From contig CAKPLZ010000011.1 in assembly GCA_934167835.1 (NCBI GenBank), forward strand, positions 1 through 37,784: a stretch of DNA of 37,784 nucleotides, given 5' to 3'. Source of the stretch: an uncultured Clostridia bacterium. Lineage in GTDB: Bacteria > Bacillota > Clostridia > TANB77 > CAG-508. How positions within the stretch are numbered: the stretch's first letter is position 1; each line of letters begins with the position of its first letter. A program made the position numbers and the translations under genes. A model generated the notes under the pieces. It saw only the letters and a program-made list of their open reading frames with translations, did no database searches and had not been told where the DNA came from. Of the stretch, positions 17,544 through 24,557 are shown piece by piece.

Positions 17544-18233
17544 TTATTGAATGCTTTTTGTTTGGAATTCTGTTACTACATCTAAATCTTCTCTTGTTGT
17601 AATTTTTATATTTGTATAATCACCCTCTAAAATTTTGACCTTATACTTAGATTTTTCAAGTAACATACAATCATCTGTAATTCCTTCATCTCCATATTTT
17701 TCATGTAACTTAATTAATATTTTTCTATCAAAACACTGTGGAGTTTGAATAATCCATGTATTTTCTCTATTGGTTGATTCCTTAATAATACCATTACTAT
17801 CAGCAATTTTTATAGTATCTTTTGATTTTACCCCTATTGTTACACCTTTATATTCTTCCATACTTTCTATACATTTTGAAATATATTTTTGCTTTATCAT
17901 TGGTCTTGCTCCATCATGAATTATTACTATATCTGAAGTAGTGCTTTTTATCGAGTTATATACTGACTCTTTTCTAGTTTTTCCTCCTAAACAAATTAAT
18001 ATTTTTTTACTAATTTGTTCGTTTTTTATAATGTTTTCAACATGAGATTTATCTTCTGCCCTTACTGCCACTATTATTTCATCAATATACTTGTTTTGAT
18101 TAAAAGCATTTAAACTATATGCTAATACTGGTTTACTATTAATCAATTCAAAATTTTTATTATTATTTGTTCCATATCTTGTACTGTTTCCTGCAACTAA
18201 AACTATTGCAGTAACATATTTTTCGTTTATCAT
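17544..18233 (-). CDS. ispD: 2-C-methyl-D-erythritol 4-phosphate cytidylyltransferase IspD
   Basis: IspD joins CTP and methylerythritol phosphate in the non-mevalonate isoprenoid pathway. The 229-aa length is typical. The N-terminal nucleotide loop is VAGNSTRYG, a divergent form of the A-A-G-x-G-x-R pattern. PVLAYSLNAF, GGKTRKESVYNSI and IIHDGARPMI follow, then QTPQCF and TDDCMLLE near the C terminus. AGGAGA precedes the ATG. dxs, for the first step of the same pathway, is 20 kb away in this window. A CDP-ribitol (TarI-like) role cannot be fully excluded. Confidence 0.88.
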   Translation of the reverse strand: MINEKYVTAIVLVAGNSTRYGTNNNKNFELINSKPVLAYSLNAFNQNKYIDEIIVAVRAEDKSHVENIIKNEQISKKILICLGGKTRKESVYNSIKSTTSDIVIIHDGARPMIKQKYISKCIESMEEYKGVTIGVKSKDTIKIADSNGIIKESTNRENTWIIQTPQCFDRKILIKLHEKYGDEGITDDCMLLEKSKYKVKILEGDYTNIKITTREDLDVVTEFQTKSIQ

Positions 18234-18242
18234 TTTCTTCTC

Positions 18243-19094
18243 CTATTTTAAATGTGTTTTTATAAATTTCTTGCCTTCATTATATCCTATTTCATATAAT
18301 TGGTCAATTTTTGAATAATCCAATAATGAGATATCTTTGGTTTTTAAATTTAAAAGATAATCTATTCCTTCTATCTCATAATTTGATAATTCATGGCACA
18401 ATATATCTATTGATTTTGATAAAACATCTATTATATTTCTTCTGCATTTTTCTTTTTTTTCATTCTGAAATTTAACGCAAAATACTTTATCTGCTCCATT
18501 ATTTTTTGCTTCCTTCCATGGTAGATTTTCTCTTATTCCTCCATCTATTAATTGCATATTTTGGAATTTACATGGAGAGAAAACTCCTGGATAGCTGCAA
18601 CTTGCTCTTACTGCTTTTCCAATGCTAATATTATTTATGTATTTTATTTCATCTGAATACATGCTTCTTTGCGCTTTAGATGAAAACATGTATAGTCCAC
18701 CATCATTTAAATCTACACTTGGAATTAATAGATTTACTTTTACTTGGTTTATATTATAAATATTTTTTCCTTTAGCTGCACAATTTACTATTTTTTCAAT
18801 ATTTTCTCCACTATTTAATCCATCTATTATAATTTTATTTTGTGAAATTATTCCCCATATAAGCTTTAGTATGTTCTTAAAATCTACACCATTAATCTTT
18901 TTACAGTATTTTTTAAATAGTTTATAGATTTCATCTGAATTATACCCTATGGCTGCAAGTGCTGCAACAATACTTCCTGATGAAGCTCCTGCTATATACT
19001 CATACCTTATTTTTTCCTCTTCCAAAGCCTTTAAAACTCCAATATGCGCGGCACCTTTTACACCACCGCCAGCTAAGCAAACCGCTAATCTCAT
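18243..19094 (-). CDS. Patatin-like phospholipase
   Basis: This 283-aa protein is of the bacterial patatin/RssA type. It has the oxyanion loop GGGVKGAAHIGVLKAL at about 9-24, the nucleophile motif GASSGS (Ser-Asp dyad type) at about 36-41, and the catalytic Asp in LIDGGIRENLPW near 180. Such proteins hydrolyse membrane phospholipids or act in lipid turnover. AGGGTGAG precedes the ATG at 19094. It lies 9 nt upstream of ispD and 27 nt downstream of nth. Confidence 0.9.
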   Translation of the reverse strand: MRLAVCLAGGGVKGAAHIGVLKALEEEKIRYEYIAGASSGSIVAALAAIGYNSDEIYKLFKKYCKKINGVDFKNILKLIWGIISQNKIIIDGLNSGENIEKIVNCAAKGKNIYNINQVKVNLLIPSVDLNDGGLYMFSSKAQRSMYSDEIKYINNISIGKAVRASCSYPGVFSPCKFQNMQLIDGGIRENLPWKEAKNNGADKVFCVKFQNEKKEKCRRNIIDVLSKSIDILCHELSNYEIEGIDYLLNLKTKDISLLDYSKIDQLYEIGYNEGKKFIKTHLK

Positions 19095-19121
19095 AATAAC
19101 TCACCCTAGATATCTTATTCG

Positions 19122-19766
19122 TTATAATAAATTTTTGTTATTACAATATTTTGCTATTGGGCACATTCCACATTTTGGATTTCGTGCAGTACAGATTTTT
19201 CTGCCATGCCATACTAATAAATGATTAACATCTCTATAATATTTTTTTGGAATTACATTTAGGATATCTTTTTCAATTTTCTCTGGGCTTGATTCTTTTG
19301 AAAATCCTACCCTGCTTGCTATTCTCTTTGCATGTGTATCTATAGCAATTCCTTGTGGATTGTTAAAAGCCTCAAGCATTATTACATTAGCACTTTTTCT
19401 GCCTATTCCTGGCAATGCCATTAGTTTTTCCATGCTTTCTGGCATTTTTCCTTTATATGTTTCTAAAACTATTTTTGCCATTTCTTTTATGTTCTGAGCT
19501 TTATTTTTATAAAATCCGCAAGGATAAATAATTTTTTCAAGCTCAGCAATTTTCATATTGTTAATTGCCTCTGGTGTACCATATTCTTTAAATAAATATG
19601 GAGTTATTTTATTTACCCTTTCATCTGTGCACTGAGCAGAAAGCATTACAGCTATAGCCATTTGAAAAGGTGTTTCAAAATCTAAGCTACATTTTGCTTC
19701 TGGATAATACTTTTTTAAAATCTCAATTATTTTTATTGCATCATTTTGATTCATTTTTCTTCCCAT
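19122..19766 (-). CDS. nth: Endonuclease III
   Basis: Nth removes oxidised pyrimidines and cuts at abasic sites in base excision repair. The 214-aa protein contains MLSAQCTDERVN, the helix-hairpin-helix LPGIGRKSANVI carrying the catalytic Lys, and the catalytic Asp in DTHAKRIASRVG. A C-terminal C-x6-C-x2-C-x5-C cluster begins at CTARNPKCGMCP for a 4Fe-4S centre. It starts 3 nt downstream of the antiporter gene's stop and heads the nth-patatin-ispD-lipase stretch. Confidence 0.96.
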   Translation of the reverse strand: MGRKMNQNDAIKIIEILKKYYPEAKCSLDFETPFQMAIAVMLSAQCTDERVNKITPYLFKEYGTPEAINNMKIAELEKIIYPCGFYKNKAQNIKEMAKIVLETYKGKMPESMEKLMALPGIGRKSANVIMLEAFNNPQGIAIDTHAKRIASRVGFSKESSPEKIEKDILNVIPKKYYRDVNHLLVWHGRKICTARNPKCGMCPIAKYCNNKNLL

Positions 19767-19769
19767 CTT

Positions 19770-20729
19770 TTAAATAAATAATTTCCACATATAGAAAACA
19801 AATGCAAGTAGTAATACTCCTGCTTTCCACCTGGTTATTGTATCTTTTTTTCCAAAAAAACATGAAATCCAAACATAGAAAATTGATACTGCAAGAAGCC
19901 ACAAATTGCCATTAAATTCACTTGAAAATGCAAGAGGTGTAATTATAGCTCCTGTTCCTAAAATCAAAAACGAATTTAATATACATGAACCAACTAAATT
20001 TCCAACTGCTAGTCCACTCTCATCTTTAACTGCTGCAATAATTGATGTTACCATTTCTGGTAAAGCTGTACCTATTGCAACAATGGTAAGTCCTATCGCT
20101 CCCTGACTTAGCCCAAAAAGCAATGCAAGTTCTGTAGCCTCATCTACAACTAAATCTCCTCCATATTTTAAAAGAACTACACCAATAATTATAAATAAAA
20201 TGGATACAAAGAAATTATATTTAGGTTTTATATTGTCTTTCTCTTTTCCACTTTTTATTATATTTATAAGTTCAATTATTATTGGATAAAGAAAATATAT
20301 AAAATATAAAGAAACTAAAATAATCCCATCTCTTCTATTAATAACACCTTTTTCACTACCCCATAATCCTAAGCCCATGGCTAAAATAGAAATGGTAGAA
20401 ATATATGCAACTGGCAAATGTACAATTTTAACATCTTTTTCCAACTTTATAGGTCTTAACATTGCAGTTATTCCAAGAATTAGTAATAAATTACATAAAT
20501 TACTACCTACAGCGTTTCCTATAATTAAATCTGTTGCTCCCTTATTAGCAGAGCTTATTGTTATCATTAACTCTGGCATGGAAGTACCAATTGCCATAAT
20601 AGTTAAACCAATTATCATTTCAGAAATATGGAACTTTTCTGCAATACTGCTTGCTCCTCTAACTAATAAATCAGCTCCAACAATTAACAAACTAAAGCCT
20701 AAAACTATTAATAAACTGCTACTTAGCAT
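19770..20729 (-). CDS. Calcium/sodium antiporter of the CaCA family
   Basis: This 319-aa integral membrane protein has about ten hydrophobic segments and the two alpha repeats of the family. The repeats are visible as AIGTSMPELMITI near residues 47-59 and AIGTALPEMVTSI near 216-228, with the ion-binding Glu in each. It exchanges Ca2+ (or K+) for Na+ across the membrane. A strong GGAGGAGG precedes the ATG at 20729. It is the first gene of the nth-ispD operon; the gap above it ends at the CAP terminator. Confidence 0.92.
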   Translation of the reverse strand: MLSSSLLIVLGFSLLIVGADLLVRGASSIAEKFHISEMIIGLTIMAIGTSMPELMITISSANKGATDLIIGNAVGSNLCNLLLILGITAMLRPIKLEKDVKIVHLPVAYISTISILAMGLGLWGSEKGVINRRDGIILVSLYFIYFLYPIIIELINIIKSGKEKDNIKPKYNFFVSILFIIIGVVLLKYGGDLVVDEATELALLFGLSQGAIGLTIVAIGTALPEMVTSIIAAVKDESGLAVGNLVGSCILNSFLILGTGAIITPLAFSSEFNGNLWLLAVSIFYVWISCFFGKKDTITRWKAGVLLLAFVFYMWKLFI

Positions 20730-20829
20730 ACCTCCTCCTTTGTTTTATCTTAATTTTTATTAATTGTATCAAATATTCAAATTTTGTTCAATACTTTTCA
20801 CTTAATAATTTGTAAATACTGGTTCAAAA

Positions 20830-20869
20830 AAATTATCCACAACACAATAGTGTATAATGTGGATAATTT
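20830..20869 (-). terminator. Terminator of the CAP gene
   Basis: The outer arms are AAATTATCCACA and TGTGGATAATTT (12 bp), with an inner ACAC/GTGT pair. Seven T follow in the minus direction. Confidence 0.85.
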
Positions 20870-20880
20870 TTAACGTTTTT

Positions 20881-21622
20881 TTATTTTCCGATAAACATTT
20901 GAACATATATTTTTCCATATTTAGAACTGCTTACAACAGCAAGACCTGTATAATTGTAACTTGTATTTAAAATATTTGCTTTATGTCCTTCTGAATTCAT
21001 CCATGCATTTACTGCACCTGAGTTACTTGAGTTTCCTGCAATATTTTCTCCTGCTGACTTATATGTTATTCCAAACTTTTTCATCATATCAAATGGTGAA
21101 CCATAAGTTGGTGAAGTATGTGAAAAATAATTGTTGTTTACCATATCCTGAGCTTTAGTTTTGGCAACATTTTGTAATTCATTATCAACTTTTAGTGCTG
21201 ATAACCCAGCTGCTGTTCTTTGTGCATTTACTAAGTTAATTGTCTCCTGCTCATCTTTTGTGAGTATAGTTGAATCCGTTTTTCCTGTTGAACCATTTGA
21301 ATTATTACTTGAACCACTATTTTTTGGATATACTAGTTTTATATATTTTTTATTGCACATTCCAATGAAATCTCCATCTGTTTGAATTACATACCAATCC
21401 CCAATTTGTGCAAATATTCTTACATATTGGTTTTTATATACCATTGTAACTGCTTTATATCCAGTCCCTGGTCCGCTGCCTAACATTTAATGCAGATGCC
21501 GTAACTAGCCCAGTTGAAGTTCCAACTGTTTGATAGTAGGACATTGCACAACATGTATTTTTTCCTAAATACAATAAACTTATAAATAATAACAATACAA
21601 AAACAATCTTTTTAATTTTCAA
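20881..21622 (-). CDS. Secreted SH3b-CAP (SCP/YkwD-type) protein, +1 frameshift at CGG
   Basis: The upstream frame starts at a TTG (21622) ten bases after GAGGAG. It gives a signal peptide (KIKKIVFVLLLFISLLY, then a Cys-Cys-Ala cleavage-like region) and the start of an SH3 domain (ASALNVRQ), then stops. The +1 frame continues SGPGTGYKAVTMVYK-like SH3 sequence, a Ser/Gly/Asn linker, and a CAP domain: LVNAQRTAAGLSALKV, YFSHTSPTYG, AGENIAGNS, WMNSEGHKANIL. The break is GTT AGG CAG CGG ACC. Skipping the C reads N-V-R-Q-G-P-G-T-G-Y, matching the near-invariant glycine of SH3b domains, and yields 246 aa. The protein is exported and of unknown function. It stands alone, with a terminator below. Confidence 0.84.
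21473..21475 (-). other. +1 recoding site, in-frame CGG (CAP gene)
   Basis: Codon 50 is CGG in GTT AGG CAG CGG ACC. Skipping the C gives GGA CCA GGG (G-P-G), the SH3b signature. Confidence 0.65.
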
Positions 21623-21692
21623 AAAATATCATCTCCTCTATTGTTATTATTTTTAAAATTTAACTTTCTATTCATTTTTTGCACAAAAAATT

Positions 21693-21719
21693 AAAAAGTC
21701 TCAATTTTTGAGACTTTTT
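21693..21719. terminator. Terminator of the small membrane gene
   Basis: Perfect 12-bp arms AAAAAGTCTCAA and TTGAGACTTTTT flank a 3-nt loop, 14 nt below the 56-aa gene's stop. Confidence 0.8.
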
Positions 21720-21733
21720 AAAGGTTTGCGCCT

Positions 21734-21904
21734 TCAGAATATGTGCTGAAATATCTTAACTGCCAAGACTAGGCAAATCACCCAAAAGATCCAATTCAAA
21801 ATCCGTGTTCCGTTTTTGAAATTGTCAATTATATTGAGTATATAGCCTACAACAGCAACCCAAAGGCAGAAGTCTATCCATACTAAAAAGATAGTAAACA
21901 ACAT
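21734..21904 (-). CDS. Unknown 56-aa protein with two membrane helices, foreign-looking
   Basis: I do not recognise this protein. The ATG at 21904 has AAGGAG eight bases upstream, so it is preferred to the ATG at 21931, which has none. The product is two hydrophobic helices (about 1-24 and 38-54) joined by a short charged turn, NFKNGTRILN. Codons ending in C (ATC, GTC, TGC) are more common than in its neighbours. It contains one in-frame CGG (21803-21805, the R of the turn) read as plain sense. A +1 shift there would stop the protein after two more codons and remove the second helix. It has its own terminator. A phage or plasmid origin is possible. Confidence 0.6.
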   Translation of the reverse strand: MLFTIFLVWIDFCLWVAVVGYILNIIDNFKNGTRILNWIFWVICLVLAVKIFQHIF

Positions 21905-21985
21905 GGTGCATTCTCCTTCAAACTTAGCCATAATGGCCTTTAATACACTAATTATATCATATTATGTATACAAATTCAATTTTTC

Positions 21986-23302
21986 CTATCTTCTTCTATT
22001 TACTAGCCTATCATAAGCTTCTTCTCCTGGATCTCTACCTTCTTTGGGTCTTTCTTGATTTTTTAGTGCTATTTCTTCATTTACTTTTTGTTTTGCAACA
22101 TCTTCTGGTAATTTTTCTTCTCCTATCATGTAATTATATATACTTATTGCTTCTTTTTTGTTATACCCTTCTTCCATAAATCTTTCTATTGTTTTTCTTG
22201 GGCTTAGGTCTTCTATTTGAATATCATCAGCTGCCAAACCTGTATTTTCAACCTTTTCATATTTTTCGCTTATTTCTGCAGGATCGACTTTATTTGTTTT
22301 AGTACTACTTAATTCATTTACTAAATGAGAATTATAGTCCCTTCCCTGTCTTTCTATACCATATCCTGTCCATTTTCCATTTGTTCCTTGCCTAATTTCT
22401 TCAAAATTCATTTCACCATATTCACCAAAGTATATAGCAATTCGTACCTCTCTTGCATCTTTATTTGTGTTTACAAGACCATTAGTTGTCATTACTTGAT
22501 ATGGTCTTTCCTTTTTTATTGGTTCTCCTTGGTCTCTTAATCCTACAACTTGTTCAGTCATATTTGTATTTGAATCATTGAAAAATTTTGAACTTTGAAT
22601 ATTACCATCTTTATCAGTATACTCTGCCTTAACTTTTCCATCCTTATCTCTATAAAAATACAAGTCTTTTTCTTCTTTTAGTTGAGGATAATTTTCAAAT
22701 ATTTTTGCAAACTTTTTAGGAATAAATATGTCTCTAGCACGTAGTCCTTTTCTTGCCGCAATTCTTTTTTGTTCTAATTCTGACTCGTCTCTTTTATCTT
22801 TTTTGTCCTCATTATCCTCTTCTTTATCTTCCTCATTATTTTCCCTTTGACTATCATCATCTTTAATTTTCTCATCTTTTTCTTTTTTTCTCTCATGCTC
22901 TAACTCTTCTCTTGTAAGGCTTTTCTTTAAACTTAATTGTTCTTTTAATTTATTAATATCTACTTTATTCTGTTCAAGCCCCAAAACATTTAGCATATTT
23001 CCTAAAAATGCTATATCATCATCAGAAAACTTTCCATCTTTATTTTCTAGAATCTCTTCATTTAAAACAATTCTGCTATCTTTATTTATAGTACCAATAA
23101 CAGCATCCTTACCACTTGGCAAAACAATGTGAATACTATATTCACTGTCTCCACTTTTCCCATTTTCAGCCTTAGCTGTTTTTTCCTCAATTGTAACATC
23201 ATTTAATATTACCTTACTTAATTCCATTTTTACATGAGAATAATATTTTTCTGTTTCAATAAGCTCCTTTTTCATATCTTGAGCTAGATTTCTTTCACTC
23301 AT
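21986..23302 (-). CDS. Unknown acidic hydrophilic protein at the end of the T4SS gene block
   Basis: I do not recognise this 438-aa protein. The ATG at 23302 follows AGGTGA; a GTG at 23311 lies in that site. No signal peptide or membrane segment is seen. Residues about 135-185 form a highly charged Lys/Glu/Asp stretch, probably coiled or disordered. A globular part follows (DLYFYRDKDGKVKAEY, IAIYFGEYGEMNFEEI, GKWTGYGIERQGRDYN), and the protein ends Arg-Arg-Arg. It lies 19 nt below the lysozyme-like gene and reads as the last gene of the T4SS operon, so an accessory or substrate-related role is possible. Confidence 0.7.
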   Translation of the reverse strand: MSERNLAQDMKKELIETEKYYSHVKMELSKVILNDVTIEEKTAKAENGKSGDSEYSIHIVLPSGKDAVIGTINKDSRIVLNEEILENKDGKFSDDDIAFLGNMLNVLGLEQNKVDINKLKEQLSLKKSLTREELEHERKKEKDEKIKDDDSQRENNEEDKEEDNEDKKDKRDESELEQKRIAARKGLRARDIFIPKKFAKIFENYPQLKEEKDLYFYRDKDGKVKAEYTDKDGNIQSSKFFNDSNTNMTEQVVGLRDQGEPIKKERPYQVMTTNGLVNTNKDAREVRIAIYFGEYGEMNFEEIRQGTNGKWTGYGIERQGRDYNSHLVNELSSTKTNKVDPAEISEKYEKVENTGLAADDIQIEDLSPRKTIERFMEEGYNKKEAISIYNYMIGEEKLPEDVAKQKVNEEIALKNQERPKEGRDPGEEAYDRLVNRRR

Positions 23303-23321
23303 TATCTTCACCTAATCCTTT

Positions 23322-24506
23322 CTAATATGGTCTAAATACAACTTCATCTGGTTTTCCTATTCTAGTTAATCTTCCTTGTGGCATGTTTCCTTGGCATATT
23401 GTAGACTGATAATTCCATTGTGCTTGTGTATAATATAAAAATTCTGTTCTTCCAAATATTGTTCCTGCATTGTCTTTATTTTTAGCAAACATTTCAAATT
23501 GAGCATCTCTTGCTTTAACAATTCCTGGGTAATTACATGGTAAATATGCCCACCATTCATCCCATATTATTTTATTATACTGCCATGTATTAACACTGTA
23601 TCCTGCTTCAATTGCTCGTGCATGAACCTCATAAAATGTTCCTTTTTCTTGAATCTTCAAATTTCCTCTGCTGTAAGCAATTGCAATTAACGCATTTTTT
23701 TGATTTTCACTTAACTCTGTAAGGCCCATGCTATCAACCATATTGTAGTAAGCATATCTTGTTCTAAGCCCTGCAACATCTACAATTGCCGCATCAATAT
23801 ATATTCCCACTGTCTCAAATTGTTCCTTACTATACGCTTCTCCTGGGACATAATCTTCTCCAATAGCATTTGAAATACATTCTTCTACGCTTTTCCTTAC
23901 ATTATCTACATGTAAATATGTTGCTTTTCCATCTTGAATAATTAAAATATTTCCTCCACCATTGAACTTATCTCTGTGTGAAGACCATTCCAAGTCATCA
24001 TCACCAATTGTTGGTAAACCTGGGTCTGCATCTAAATATAATTTATAATATCTATCAGTTTCATCTCTCTCAGCCTTTGCCCCCAAATCATAAGAAAATT
24101 GTTTTAAGAACTTTTTTAATCTTTGGTCATATTCCTCGCTATATATTCCATTTGATAGTTGCCCTATAACATCATTGTATGTTGGAAGATCTCCTTCTAA
24201 ATATTCAGGTTCATTTCCTTCTAATACCTCTCCTTCAATTTCTGCTATATCAATTTGATTATTTGAACTATCACCTGTTTCATCGTTTATTGTAATGGTT
24301 ATTGCTGAAAAGATTGCAAGGAAGATTAGTATTCCTATGAATACTTTTACTAACAGAAGTATAATTGGAAGAGCTGCTGCAGCAGCTTTTGCTATCCTCA
24401 TTATTATCTTTTTTGTCATATCTTTTCTTTTTCTATCTGCCACCTGTTTGGCTTCATTTAACGCTTTTTTCTCTTCTAATTCATCATTTCTTTCTTCTGC
24501 AGTCAT
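23322..24506 (-). CDS. Membrane-anchored lysozyme-like T4SS protein
   Basis: This 394-aa protein has a charged N terminus of about 35 residues, one long membrane segment at about 36-75, and an extracytoplasmic part. The C-terminal region holds LSENQKNALIAIAYSRGN, which resembles the L-T-x-N-Q-x-D-A-L-x-S-x-x-x-N-x-G motif of phage-type muramidases. It ends with a GIVKARDAQFEMF stretch like their C-terminal helix. A peptidoglycan-cutting role (VirB1-like) fits its place beside TrbL and VirB4 genes but is not proven; a catalytic Glu cannot be assigned with confidence. The ATG at 24506 follows AAGAAGG. Confidence 0.68.
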   Translation of the reverse strand: MTAEERNDELEEKKALNEAKQVADRKRKDMTKKIIMRIAKAAAAALPIILLLVKVFIGILIFLAIFSAITITINDETGDSSNNQIDIAEIEGEVLEGNEPEYLEGDLPTYNDVIGQLSNGIYSEEYDQRLKKFLKQFSYDLGAKAERDETDRYYKLYLDADPGLPTIGDDDLEWSSHRDKFNGGGNILIIQDGKATYLHVDNVRKSVEECISNAIGEDYVPGEAYSKEQFETVGIYIDAAIVDVAGLRTRYAYYNMVDSMGLTELSENQKNALIAIAYSRGNLKIQEKGTFYEVHARAIEAGYSVNTWQYNKIIWDEWWAYLPCNYPGIVKARDAQFEMFAKNKDNAGTIFGRTEFLYYTQAQWNYQSTICQGNMPQGRLTRIGKPDEVVFRPY

Positions 24507-24557
24507 TATCCACACCTTCTTTTATTAAACAAGGCAGATTATTCATCTGCCATTGCA

